A stretch of DNA of 64,000 nucleotides, taken from NCBI RefSeq assembly GCF_016900875.1, contig NZ_JAFEUM010000001.1, positions 634,918 through 698,917 of the forward strand. The letters run 5' to 3'. Both the position numbers and the translations under genes were made by a program. Each line of letters begins with the position of its first letter. The first letter of the stretch is position 1. This stretch comes from Vibrio ulleungensis. GTDB taxonomy: Bacteria > Pseudomonadota > Gammaproteobacteria > Enterobacterales > Vibrionaceae. Positions 43,867 through 52,351 of the stretch are shown here, in pieces. A model generated the notes under the pieces. The model made no database searches. It saw nothing but the letters and a program-made list of their open reading frames with translations, and was not told the DNA's origin.

Positions 43867-44613
43867 ATGTTATCAAATAAAAGGCGCTATTTTGAAATTG
43901 GCACCCAAATTGAAGAACTGCTTGATAGTGGCGTATTTAAAGCGGGGCAAAGACTGCCTTCAGAGCGCGTATTGAGCGAAAAGTTTGAAACCAGCCGTGC
44001 CACTATCCGTGAAGCTATCATCATGTTGGAGCTAAAAGGCTTAGTCGAAGTGAAGCAGGGGGCAGGCATTTACTTTATCGAATCTAAGCAGGTCCAAACA
44101 GGGCCGCCTAACCAGTATAACGACATTGGTCCTTTTGAATTGCTACAAGCTCGCCAAGTCGTAGAAAGCAATATCGCCTGTTTTGCCGCGACTCAGATAA
44201 AATTTAATGAGTTGAAAGCACTCAAGAGAGTCCTAATTGCTCAAGAAAATGAAATTAACCGCGACAGTAAAAAATTTGAAGAGTTAGACCATCAGTTTCA
44301 TCAGTTGATTGCTGAGTCGACTCAGAACCGCGTGTTGATCGATCAGGCCACCGAAATGTGGAAATCGGTGCGTACTCAAAATCCATTGTGGAAAGCACTA
44401 AATCACAAGTATTTGCACGAGGCCGATCTGCAATCTCAGTGGATCTGTGACCACAAACGAATTTTGCTTGCACTGCAACGCCGCGCAGCCGAAGACGTAA
44501 AGCAAGCCGTTTGGCAGCATATTGAAAACAGTAAGGTGGAGCTGATGAAAATAGCCACCAGTGATGGCATCAATGCCGATATTGACGATTTCTTTTTCGC
44601 TGGAGACATGTGA
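43867..44613 (+). CDS. GntR-family regulator, FadR/FCD subfamily (sugar importer locus)
   Basis: A 248-residue close paralogue of the regulator at 20248. The DNA-binding part is nearly the same: RLPSERVLSEKFETSRATIR and GLVEVKQGAGIYFI; the FCD domain has QARQVVESNIACFAA, DHQFHQLIAEST and HEADLQSQWICDHKRI. Both should recognise TGGTNNACCA-like sites. Differences lie mainly in the short linker after the wing and in the C terminus. It is followed 66 bp later by the aldehyde dehydrogenase and probably forms an operon with it. AGGAGTCTCAAAGG precedes the start. Confidence 0.93.
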   Translation: MLSNKRRYFEIGTQIEELLDSGVFKAGQRLPSERVLSEKFETSRATIREAIIMLELKGLVEVKQGAGIYFIESKQVQTGPPNQYNDIGPFELLQARQVVESNIACFAATQIKFNELKALKRVLIAQENEINRDSKKFEELDHQFHQLIAESTQNRVLIDQATEMWKSVRTQNPLWKALNHKYLHEADLQSQWICDHKRILLALQRRAAEDVKQAVWQHIENSKVELMKIATSDGINADIDDFFFAGDM

Positions 44614-44679
44614 ACTCCAGTAGTACAAACTTATACAAACTAGACAGGAAGCGACCTTCCTATAACGAATGGAAAAGCT

Positions 44680-46125
44680 ATGAAACGTTACCAAAACTAT
44701 GTCGATGGAAAGTGGGTCGATGCTAAGAATGGCAAGATTGATCAAGTTATTAACCCTTCAACTGAAGAAGTGGTTGCAGAGATCCAAGATGGCGATGCCA
44801 GCGATGCCGATTATGTACTTGGTGTTGCAAAGCGCGCTCAAGCCGAGTGGAAACGAGTCCCTGCACGTCAACGTGCTGAACTACTAAGAAAGTTTGCTCA
44901 AGAAATCCGAGAGAATCGTGAGTTCTTGGCAGAATTGCTCGTCCAAGAGCAAGGCAAGCTGCTTAAAGTGGCACGTGGCGAAGTGGATGTTACCGCATCG
45001 TTTATTGACTACGCTTGTGACTGGGCGCGCCAGATGGACGGAGACATAGTGCAATCTGATAATGCAGACGAGCATATCTGGATCCAAAAAATCCCTCGTG
45101 GCGTTGTTGTTGCCATTACCGCTTGGAACTTCCCGTTGGCACTAGCGGGTCGAAAAATTGGTCCTGCGTTGGTTGCAGGTAATGCAATCGTTGTGAAACC
45201 AACATCGGAAACGCCTCTGGCAACATTGGAGCTAGGTCACCTAGCCGAAAAAGTAGGGATCCCTGCAGGGGTACTAAACATTGTGACGGGTGGTGGATCT
45301 AGCCTAGGCGGTGCATTGACTGGCCACGAGCTAACGAACATGGTAACCATGACCGGTTCTACGCCAGTTGGGCAATCAATCATTAAGTCATGCGCAGCAA
45401 ACATGGCGCATGTTCAACTAGAGCTTGGTGGCAAAGCACCGTTCATTGTGATGGAAGATGCCAATTTAGAACAAGCAGCAGCAGCAGCGCTGCATTCACG
45501 TTTTGATAATTGCGGCCAAGTGTGTACCTGTAACGAGCGCATGTACGTGCATTCTGCGGTTTATGATGAGTTTATGGCCATCTTCATGGAGAAAGTGCAA
45601 GCACTTAAAGTGGGCAATCCAATGCATGAAGATTCGGACATGGGACCAAAAGTGAACCGACGCGAAGTCGAGCATATGGTTGAATTGGTTGAGCAAGCAA
45701 AAGCCGAAGGTGCAACGGTATTGTATGGTGGTAACCGCTTAACGACAGGTGAGTTTGAGAAAGGCTTTTGGTTTGAACCCACTATTCTAACGGATGTGAC
45801 GCAGTCTATGACTATTGTCCATGAAGAAGCGTTTGGTCCTATTCTGCCTGTGATTAAGTTTGATTCTTTTGAAGAAGTGTTAGGCTATGCCAACGATAGT
45901 GAATACGGCCTTGCGACGATGATTTGTACCCAAAGTATGAAGTATATTCAACGTCTTACCCACGAACTCGAATGTGGCGAAATCTATGTAAACCGTGGCC
46001 ATGGCGAGCAGCATCAGGGTTTTCACAATGGCTATAAGCTGAGTGGCACCGGCGGTGAAGACGGTAAATATGGTTTTGAGCAATACCTAGAGAAGAAGAC
46101 ATTTTACGTGAACTTTGGCGACTAA
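44680..46125 (+). CDS. NAD(P)-dependent aldehyde dehydrogenase, AldA-like; candidate anhydrogalactose dehydrogenase
   Basis: A 481-residue cytosolic enzyme of the ALDH superfamily. Visible are the NAD region ITAWNFPLALAGRKIGPAL, VKPTSETPLATLELG, the catalytic Glu in QLELGGKAPFIVM, the catalytic Cys in FDNCGQVCTCNERMYV and the C-terminal EEAFGPILPV. It resembles lactaldehyde/glycolaldehyde dehydrogenase AldA. The 3,6-anhydro-L-galactose dehydrogenases of agar-degrading vibrios belong to this superfamily, and the neighbouring agar-type regulator makes that role plausible, but lactaldehyde or glycolaldehyde oxidation cannot be excluded. A small AGGAAG-CGAC-CTTCCT hairpin lies in its leader (44646-44661). 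Confidence 0.92.
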   Translation: MKRYQNYVDGKWVDAKNGKIDQVINPSTEEVVAEIQDGDASDADYVLGVAKRAQAEWKRVPARQRAELLRKFAQEIRENREFLAELLVQEQGKLLKVARGEVDVTASFIDYACDWARQMDGDIVQSDNADEHIWIQKIPRGVVVAITAWNFPLALAGRKIGPALVAGNAIVVKPTSETPLATLELGHLAEKVGIPAGVLNIVTGGGSSLGGALTGHELTNMVTMTGSTPVGQSIIKSCAANMAHVQLELGGKAPFIVMEDANLEQAAAAALHSRFDNCGQVCTCNERMYVHSAVYDEFMAIFMEKVQALKVGNPMHEDSDMGPKVNRREVEHMVELVEQAKAEGATVLYGGNRLTTGEFEKGFWFEPTILTDVTQSMTIVHEEAFGPILPVIKFDSFEEVLGYANDSEYGLATMICTQSMKYIQRLTHELECGEIYVNRGHGEQHQGFHNGYKLSGTGGEDGKYGFEQYLEKKTFYVNFGD

Positions 46126-46147
46126 GTTGCGCGATGGATTCTTGATG

Positions 46148-46171
46148 GCCACCTTCGGGTGGCTTTTTTTT
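46148..46171 (+). terminator. Terminator after the aldehyde dehydrogenase
   Basis: Stem GCCACC/GGTGGC with a TTCG loop and eight T residues, 22 bp after the stop. Confidence 0.93.
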
Positions 46172-46345
46172 GCCTGATACTCAACCAGATTGTATTGCGT
46201 CGTTGCACCTTGTTATTGAGAGTTACTTTCACAGGCCGTAAATCACTAAGTGATAGAGCTTTTATTTGTAAATAGCAACGCACACAGGTTTTTTTATACT
46301 CTTTAAGACAGAATGTATTTTGCAGCATTAAGGATGATGTGTGTA

Positions 46346-47491
46346 ATGGAAACAGAACGTCAATTAGGTAACGACTTTAAGGCCGAGTCCTTTCGAAAAC
46401 AGCTCCACAAGCACCCTGAGCTGTCGGGTCATGAGATCAATACCGCTTTAACTATTGCGCAGCAACTTCGACACTTTGGTTTGAACCCTCAAGAGGGAAT
46501 CGGCGGTCATGGTGTCATTTGCACTGTTTCGGGTGAGCAAGACGGCGAGACAACCTTGCTGCGAGCCGACTTTGATGCGTTGCCAATTCAAGAAAAAGCC
46601 ACACATTCGCATGTGTCGGTCAATCATGGGATCATGCACGCTTGTGGTCATGATGGGCATACTGCATCGCTACTTGCCGTAGCAGAGAAGCTTGCAGTGA
46701 CTCCACCCAAACGCGGAAAGGTTATTTTACTGTTTCAGCCAGCAGAAGAAACTGGCGTGGGTGCCAGCGCAATGCTTAACTCTGCCGAACTCAAACAACT
46801 GAAGATTGATAATGTGTTCGCGTATCACAACCTTCCGGGTCAACCTCTGCATGAAGTGGTCATTAAAAACAATACGTTTGCCTGTGCATCTACTGGCGTG
46901 AGCATTGAACTTGAAGGAAAGACGTCGCACGCAGCGTACCCAGAAAATGGGCTTAACCCCGCTAAGGCGATGATAGAGATTTTACAGTTTTTGGAAGGGC
47001 TACCCTCACAATACACGGAAAACTTTGCTTTGGTTACCATTGTAAGCGCACAACTGGGTGAGGAAGCGTTTGGTGTCTCTGCGGGTAGAGCAAGAATACT
47101 GGCCACACTACGAAGCGACTGCAATTCGACTTTTCACGCTATGCAATCAACGATTCGTTTAAAGCTAGAAGAGGTTGGAAAGGGCAGTGGACTCGGGGTT
47201 GAGTACTCTTGGCATGAGCCGTTTAACGCCGCCGTGAACTCGAGCGTGCACGTTGATATCGTTCGCACACAAGCCAAACAACTTGGCTTAAAGGTTAACG
47301 AATTGCGTGAGCCCATGCGATGGTCGGAAGACTTTTCGGAGTTTCTCATTCACTATCCAGGGGCACTCTTTTGTATTGGCAGTGGGGAGTCTCACCCAGA
47401 ATTGCACAACCCTGATTACGATTTTCCCGATGAGATCATTGAGACCGCCAGTACTCTGTTTATGTCTATCGTTAAACAATTACATGGGTAG
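46346..47491 (+). CDS. M20-family amidohydrolase
   Basis: A 381-residue cytosolic metallo-hydrolase. M20D signs are LHKHPELSGHE near the N terminus, LLRADFDALPI, the zinc motif MHACGHDGHTA, LLFQPAEETGVGASAML and a lid domain with KTSHAAYPENG. Such enzymes remove acyl groups from amino acids, indole conjugates or peptides (hippurate hydrolase-like). The substrate is unknown. The start METERQ at 46346 is chosen; two ATGs 9 and 12 bases upstream share the same AAGGAT site and are possible. It follows a strong terminator, so it is likely transcribed alone. Confidence 0.9.
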   Translation: METERQLGNDFKAESFRKQLHKHPELSGHEINTALTIAQQLRHFGLNPQEGIGGHGVICTVSGEQDGETTLLRADFDALPIQEKATHSHVSVNHGIMHACGHDGHTASLLAVAEKLAVTPPKRGKVILLFQPAEETGVGASAMLNSAELKQLKIDNVFAYHNLPGQPLHEVVIKNNTFACASTGVSIELEGKTSHAAYPENGLNPAKAMIEILQFLEGLPSQYTENFALVTIVSAQLGEEAFGVSAGRARILATLRSDCNSTFHAMQSTIRLKLEEVGKGSGLGVEYSWHEPFNAAVNSSVHVDIVRTQAKQLGLKVNELREPMRWSEDFSEFLIHYPGALFCIGSGESHPELHNPDYDFPDEIIETASTLFMSIVKQLHG

Positions 47492-47681
47492 GTCATTATA
47501 CTGTGGGTAACAAGCATAGTAAGCTTACGGTGTTTGTTTAGGACATTCAGTTAGCTGTTTTAGTGCGCTATCTACAGTAAGAGTTGCTTGATTTACTGTA
47601 TAGCGACTAAATTGTAATTAAATGTTTTTAAAGGATATTTTGAAATCCTTTACTGTTTTACTATCAACGTTTACAACGCAT

Positions 47682-47717
47682 CAACCCTTTCTTTTCCTTA
47701 TCGAAAAGAAAGGGTTG
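47682..47717 (+). terminator. Perfect 15-base hairpin before the outer-membrane barrel gene
   Basis: Arms CAACCCTTTCTTTTC and GAAAAGAAAGGGTTG surround CTTATC; TTTGC follows. It ends 25 bp before the next start. It could end the M20 transcript or act as a leader hairpin controlling the downstream pair. Confidence 0.55.
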
Positions 47718-47742
47718 TTTGCATTTAGACGCGGATAACAAA

Positions 47743-48198
47743 GTGAAATTAAGTCGACTCAGTGGCGTACTTGTCATGCTAAGTATGCCAGCACACGCCG
47801 TTTTTAATGGTGGCATTAATGCCAACTTAACCGATGTTAATGGCGCTGCCAGTCATGGTTATGGGGTGCATTTAGGTTACACACCTTTGCCTTACCTAGG
47901 GGCGGAAATTGGCATAGATCGACTCGGTGACGATTATCGTTCTGGGTATAAAACCACCTACGACACAGTGTCATTTAAAGTAAAACCAAGGTACCAATTT
48001 GCGACATTTACAATGTACGGCAACTTAGGGTTTCATGTGTTCAATGGCGAAGCGGATATCGACGCACAATTTGTGTATGGCCTTGGCGCAGAGACTTACC
48101 TCCACCAAAGAGCAACCATTGGAGCGGAATATAATTTTTATAAAATCGGCGTGTCGGATATCGAAGCGTTAACGGTTAAATTGAGCTACTTGTTTTGA
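47743..48198 (+). CDS. Small outer-membrane beta-barrel protein
   Basis: A 151-residue protein starting at a GTG codon (47743) so that KLSRLSGVLVMLSMPAHA forms the signal peptide; a TTG 24 bases upstream would add charged residues ahead of it and is less likely. The mature part alternates short amphipathic strands (GYGVHLGYTPLPYLGAEIGI, FKVKPRYQFATFTMYG, ATIGAEYNF) and ends VKLSYLF, with a terminal Phe as in outer-membrane barrels. The size fits an eight-stranded OmpA/OmpW-like barrel. Its stop lies 12 bp before the next gene start, so both are probably one operon. Confidence 0.75.
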   Translation: MKLSRLSGVLVMLSMPAHAVFNGGINANLTDVNGAASHGYGVHLGYTPLPYLGAEIGIDRLGDDYRSGYKTTYDTVSFKVKPRYQFATFTMYGNLGFHVFNGEADIDAQFVYGLGAETYLHQRATIGAEYNFYKIGVSDIEALTVKLSYLF

Positions 48199-48209
48199 GG
48201 ATGACTGTC

Positions 48210-48968
48210 ATGAACGCTAAATCGGTTGTTATCTGTGGCTTGTCGTTAAACTTATTGGGCTGTTTTGGGATCACCGGTGAAACTGATGGGCTGGTGGATC
48301 AAAATACTCTCGCAGCATACTTAGAGTCTTCGAATCGTTCGATAAACCACTTCCCGTATTTGCATGGCCTAGATCAGCGTGGAACGGTTCGCTTTGATAC
48401 TACGTCGTCTATTCCGCTTTATTATGTCACCGACGTTGGCCAGAGCGTGCCAAAGAGTATTTTAGAATCAGTCGAAGTCATGAGGAACCAACTCGGTGTA
48501 TCATTCAGCGAGATACAGGTCCTAAACGAAGATATTGAGCAATACCGAAATTTTTGGCATGCCGAGGAAAACATCGGTAATGGTGAGTATAGCGAAGATG
48601 ACTTCAAGCTTACTCACGGAATAACCGGAGGTATTGTCTTCTCAATCGACTCGGCGTTTTATTCGCATCAATACACCACCAACCCAAATACTATGTGCGC
48701 AAATGCGGGTCAAGGGCCTTATGATGGTGGCTTAAGCATTAATGTCGACACTAATACACACACGTTTGAACCATCGACACTGCTGTGGGTTAATCTTGGT
48801 AATCGACAATGCAGTTGGGATAAAGGCATCGTACTGCACGAAATGGCGCACGCACTGGGGCTGTTTCATCATTTTGATTATTTTGGTAAATGGAATACCA
48901 CATCGATGGCGGTCCTTAAAATGCTGTATCGAAATCCAGCAGGGACTCCTTTCTATGCTCTACAGTAG
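48210..48968 (+). CDS. Putative lipoprotein zinc metallopeptidase (metzincin-like)
   Basis: A 252-residue protein with a lipoprotein signal (MNAKSVVICGLSLNLLGC). Near the C terminus is HEMAHALGLFHHFDYF, a full HExxHxxGxxH zinc motif, followed by TTSMAVLKML that could be the Met-turn of metzincins. The middle region has WVNLGNRQCSWDKG and two further Cys (MCANAGQG), probably a disulfide. No family is recognised beyond the zinc motif. The ATG at 48210 is preferred over an ATG nine bases upstream because it starts the signal and has GAGG at good spacing. It follows the barrel gene and may act with it at the cell surface. Confidence 0.72.
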   Translation: MNAKSVVICGLSLNLLGCFGITGETDGLVDQNTLAAYLESSNRSINHFPYLHGLDQRGTVRFDTTSSIPLYYVTDVGQSVPKSILESVEVMRNQLGVSFSEIQVLNEDIEQYRNFWHAEENIGNGEYSEDDFKLTHGITGGIVFSIDSAFYSHQYTTNPNTMCANAGQGPYDGGLSINVDTNTHTFEPSTLLWVNLGNRQCSWDKGIVLHEMAHALGLFHHFDYFGKWNTTSMAVLKMLYRNPAGTPFYALQ

Positions 48969-49079
48969 AAGCGCTATAAAGTGTTGGGCGTTTGTGGGGT
49001 TTCAGAAATAGCAAATAACCAAATGCTAACTCGACTTAATTGCTTTCACTTTATAGTGGGGCGAGCCTAGTAACCCTCT

Positions 49080-49105
49080 GATGGATAGCAGTCCTGCTAT
49101 CCATC
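49080..49105. terminator. Hairpin after the metallopeptidase gene
   Basis: Perfect 12-base arms GATGGATAGCAG and CTGCTATCCATC around TC, about 110 bp after the stop. No T tract follows, so termination is uncertain. Confidence 0.45.
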
Positions 49106-49156
49106 GAATTAATGTGAATTCCATTCCATAAAAGTGAATCTCCATACCTATTTACT

Positions 49157-49200
49157 TTGATAATCAAAATATCTATAGCTAGATATATTTTGATTATCAA
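49157..49200. promoter_or_regulatory. Double palindromic operator before the CDF gene
   Basis: TTGATAATCAA at 49157-49167 and TTGATTATCAA at 49190-49200 are each palindromic and together form a larger inverted repeat (arms of about 16 bases, TTGATAATCAAAATAT and its complement). It ends 5 bp before the CDF start, over the ribosome binding site region, and is typical of MarR-type repressor sites. Confidence 0.7.
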
Positions 49201-49205
49201 GTTAT

Positions 49206-50153
49206 ATGGATATGAACGAGATCATTACTAAACACACTCACCATCACAATTTTTCTTCTTTCAGCCAGAAAAATGAACGTCGAACCTGGTATGTACTCGC
49301 GATTACCCTAGTAACCATGGTGGTCGAAATCATTGCCGGAACGGTTTACGGGTCTATGGCACTGCTGGCAGACGGGTGGCACATGGGAACGCATGCAGCG
49401 GCATTTTGCATTACGCTGTTTACTTATCGCTCCACCAGAAAACACATAAATAGCGAAAAGTTTTCGTATGGGGTTGGTAAAGTCGGGGTTCTTGGCGGGT
49501 ACACCAGTGCCATCGCGTTAGGCATAGTGGCGCTGGTTATGGTCGGTGAGTCGGTGCATCGTCTATTTGTGCCAATCGACGTTCAGGTCAATCAATCTAT
49601 ATTGGTCGCGGCAATTGGGTTGACGGTAAACGTTGTTAGTATTTTCATACTTGGGCATGAACACACTCACGATCATTCGCATCATCATGCTCATCAACAT
49701 GATTCTCACTCGGAGTCCAGACACCATCATGCTCAAGACCATAACCTTAAAGCCGCTTATTTTCACGTTCTTGTCGATGCATTAACGTCAGTACTCGCAA
49801 TTGGGGCACTGTTAGTCGCGAAGTACGTAGGGTGGGTGTGGCTCGATCCTATTATCGGAATTGTTGGCGCACTGGTAATTACTAAATGGGCGTTAAACCT
49901 AATAAATCAAACCAGCCCGATATTGTTAGATGAAAATACTGATTCTGCCTACCAACAAGAAATCGTGGATATAATTGAACGCCACAAACAGACTAAAGTG
50001 ACTGATATACACATTTGGAAGGTCAGTGCCGATCATTACGCAGCCTCGTTAGTGATTGTTACTGCAACGAAAAATAGCGCTGAATCGTTTAAACAAGAGC
50101 TAACGAAATTTGCTAAACTTCATCACCTAACCATCGAAGTGAATCACTGTTGA
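49206..50153 (+). CDS. Cation diffusion facilitator (DmeF/CzcD-like) metal exporter
   Basis: A 315-residue inner-membrane protein. It opens with a His-rich stretch (KHTHHHNF), has six helices, and the CDF signature SMALLADGWHMGTHAAAF with the metal-site HxxxD pattern, repeated in helix 5 as YFHVLVDALTSVLAIG. The loop between helices 4 and 5 (about residues 150-178) is very rich in His and Asp. The C-terminal cytosolic ferredoxin-like domain has VTDIHIWKVSADHYAASLV. Exports zinc, cobalt or nickel; the exact metal is uncertain. It is likely controlled by the adjacent MarR gene, which is broken. Confidence 0.92.
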   Translation: MDMNEIITKHTHHHNFSSFSQKNERRTWYVLAITLVTMVVEIIAGTVYGSMALLADGWHMGTHAAAFCITLFTYRSTRKHINSEKFSYGVGKVGVLGGYTSAIALGIVALVMVGESVHRLFVPIDVQVNQSILVAAIGLTVNVVSIFILGHEHTHDHSHHHAHQHDSHSESRHHHAQDHNLKAAYFHVLVDALTSVLAIGALLVAKYVGWVWLDPIIGIVGALVITKWALNLINQTSPILLDENTDSAYQQEIVDIIERHKQTKVTDIHIWKVSADHYAASLVIVTATKNSAESFKQELTKFAKLHHLTIEVNHC

Positions 50154-50161
50154 GTCATGCT

Positions 50162-50569
50162 ATGCACACCTTAAACAACCTAATTATTGAGTTTTACGAC
50201 AAGCTATCGTCTTGGGAACAGTCTGTGGTTAAAGAGACTGGCTACTCATTGGCTCAGGTCCACACTGTGGAGGTGCTAGGCTCACACGGTTCAATGCGCA
50301 TGAAAGAGTTAGCAGACTGATTAGGGATCACAACCGGAACACTCACCGTGCAGGTTGATAAACTGGTGAAGCTAGGCTTGATCGCTCGTTATCCGCACAG
50401 TGAAGATAGACGCTCCAAAGTGGTAGGATTAACCCCCGAAGGGAGCGATCTATACCAGCATCATAATCAAATGCATCTTCAACTTACCGAAGACATCACT
50501 CGACATCTTGATGATGAGTCCGCTCAAGTTTTAGCAAACTCTTTAGTGAAAATGAATCGCGAGTTTTAA
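50162..50569 (+). pseudogene. MarR-family regulator broken by an in-frame TGA
   Basis: Reading from the ATG at 50162, eight bases after the CDF stop, gives a MarR protein of 135 codons, but codon 53 (50318-50320) is TGA. The protein reads ...MRMKELAD, stop, LGITTGTLTVQVDKLVKLGL, then EDRRSKVVGLTPEG. The stop falls just before the recognition helix, at a place where relatives usually have Arg or another residue (CGA to TGA is one transition). Frame is otherwise intact. The second half could start at the GTG at 50348 but would lack the DNA-binding helix. It probably encoded the repressor of the CDF gene; loss may leave the exporter always on. Confidence 0.85.
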
Positions 50570-50661
50570 GGCAAAGCGTGTTCCTATAACTCAAAGGGAA
50601 AAGTGGTGAACTCTGACTTTCACTTGCTGAGGGCGAGATAGGTCTTTTCGATTTCATATTG

Positions 50662-51534
50662 TTACTTTTTCGAACTTACCTCATAACAGCGTTTAAAATG
50701 CTGTTCAATGGTATGTTTTCCAAAGTGCGGCGCAACAGAATCTTGTCCTAGCATGGTTAAAAAAAACTCTGCAGGACCTCCCCATTTCTCTGGTAGTTTA
50801 CCCATCAGTGCGATAGATCCTCGGCGGACCACATCAGGAATGCTGGTTATTGTCGGAGCTTTATTTTGCGTCTTAAACGCCAACTCGGCGATCTCATTGA
50901 CCGTTAATACCTGTGGTCCACCGATGTCACACTGATGTTCGTCGGACTCAATCTGGCTCAAGCAAAATTGTGCGAGATCTTCACCATCAATGGGGTTCAT
51001 TTTCATCTTGCCTTGGCCAAACTGGTAGATTTTACCTTTCGTTGCCATGTGGAAGTACTCTTCTAAATCCACAAAAAAGCCGTTCGGTCGAATGACGCAA
51101 GGGGATACTTGGGTCGAGGCGAGTAAACGTTTGGCAAAGGATTCTTTGGCGCAGAGTAATCTCACTTTCGGGTGGTGCTCGGCATTAAAGGCTGAGATAT
51201 ACAAAAAACGACGAACACCTGCCGGTTCGGCTTCGAGCAATACATTTAAGTTGGCTTGATAGTCAACGTCCATATAACTCAGTCCATCTTTTTGACGAGT
51301 AATACCAAGGCACGAGATGACAGTGTCTACACCTTCACAGATCCCCATTAGTTGTTGAGGGTCTGTCACTTCTGCTTCAATGATTTGCGATGGTAGAACG
51401 CCATAAGCGATAAGTTTTGACCTATTGCGAGCCACTGCGACAAAATTTTGGTTGTTTTGCTGTAACTGCTTAATGATGTGTAAGCCCAAATACCCAGTAG
51501 CGCCAACAATTAGCATCTTTTTTACTAAATCCAT
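50662..51534 (-). CDS. NAD(P)-binding atypical SDR (NmrA-like)
   Basis: A 290-residue protein with KMLIVGATGYLGLHIIKQL, an atypical SDR GxxGxxG motif, then GVDTVISCLGITRQKDGL and RRFLYISAFNAEHH. The later motif PCVIRPNGFFVDLEEYF is typical of this group. It resembles NmrA-like or complex-I NDUFA9-like sugar-nucleotide-binding proteins and lacks an obvious YxxxK, so it may bind rather than reduce. It forms a two-gene minus-strand unit with the membrane protein at 51553, and both are divergent from a TetR regulator. AGGA precedes the start. Confidence 0.85.
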   Translation of the reverse strand: MDLVKKMLIVGATGYLGLHIIKQLQQNNQNFVAVARNRSKLIAYGVLPSQIIEAEVTDPQQLMGICEGVDTVISCLGITRQKDGLSYMDVDYQANLNVLLEAEPAGVRRFLYISAFNAEHHPKVRLLCAKESFAKRLLASTQVSPCVIRPNGFFVDLEEYFHMATKGKIYQFGQGKMKMNPIDGEDLAQFCLSQIESDEHQCDIGGPQVLTVNEIAELAFKTQNKAPTITSIPDVVRRGSIALMGKLPEKWGGPAEFFLTMLGQDSVAPHFGKHTIEQHFKRCYEVSSKK

Positions 51535-51552
51535 AAAGGGGTCCTGTTTAGT

Positions 51553-52170
51553 TTAGCTGTCGATTGAGGGACGGTAAGGCTCTTCTCGTACGCCGTGGGA
51601 TAGCACCAATTTGATCATGAAAATGGGTGCTAGCCACTCAAGCCCTGTTGGCGCATAGGTAATGGTCGCCAATATGATGGACATCATAATGAACAACAGT
51701 GCGATAGGGCGGTGTAGGTACAAGGGCAATAAATGCAGTATGCAAATTGAACCGATCATTGCGCCATACCAACAGTACGCATACGTCCATGGTGCTTCAA
51801 AAAATACCGGTATGGCAAACAGTTGTAGATGAACCAGAGGGAATAGGAATTTGCTTTTCACTAATTTAGCCAGCCTGCCGACATCCAGCGATTGTTCGGA
51901 ATGTAAAAAGCGCTTCATTGAACCCAGTGAGTTGCTCAACACGCCACCAATCATATCGAGGGTTAGCAGTGATGCGACCGCAACCTGAATCCATGACCAC
52001 TCTAGCCCTTGCCAAACTGCAAAATAGAGCGCTAGTGGAGCGATAAATGCAGCGTAGTTGGCGATCATCGCTTCTTGCTTTGTTGCGGAAAAGCCTGTTG
52101 TGAAATTGAACTTTCCAGAGCAGACCCAGTTGATGGGGGCGCTGTTGGTCGTTGATGTGTCTGTCGGCAT
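51553..52170 (-). CDS. Hypothetical multi-pass membrane protein in a TetR-controlled unit
   Basis: A 205-residue protein with about five hydrophobic segments (such as ANYAAFIAPLALYFAVWQGL, WIQVAVASLLTLDMIGGVL and IALLFIMMSIILATITYA). I do not recognise the family. It carries no signal peptide and should be in the inner membrane. It is the first gene of an operon with the NmrA-like protein, 18 bp apart, and is divergent from the TetR gene with paired operators between, so it is probably induced by a ligand of that regulator. Confidence 0.7.
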   Translation of the reverse strand: MPTDTSTTNSAPINWVCSGKFNFTTGFSATKQEAMIANYAAFIAPLALYFAVWQGLEWSWIQVAVASLLTLDMIGGVLSNSLGSMKRFLHSEQSLDVGRLAKLVKSKFLFPLVHLQLFAIPVFFEAPWTYAYCWYGAMIGSICILHLLPLYLHRPIALLFIMMSIILATITYAPTGLEWLAPIFMIKLVLSHGVREEPYRPSIDS

Positions 52171-52210
52171 AAATAGTGCACCTCTAGTAAAAAGAACAGA
52201 AACTCTTTAA

Positions 52211-52282
52211 AGACCACTCGGTCTATTTAAAGAGTATGCGATCGAGTCTTCACCTGTCAAACTATTTAGACCGATCGTCCTA
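52211..52282. promoter_or_regulatory. Paired TetR-type operators
   Basis: AGACC-ACTC-GGTCT at 52211-52224 and TAGACC-GATC-GTCCTA at 52267-52282 are related palindromes about 57 bp apart, in the region between the membrane-protein operon and the TetR gene. They probably control both directions. Confidence 0.65.
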
Positions 52283-52351
52283 AAATAATTCATTAGACTT
52301 CAGTGAGGAATCTTTATATAGTCCATTTGGACTTAATTGAGAGAATAATCT

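Noticed and set aside
50318-50320. TGA in the MarR frame as a selenocysteine codon
   Set aside because: MarR proteins have no selenocysteine at this place, no SECIS-like hairpin follows, and a one-base change explains it.
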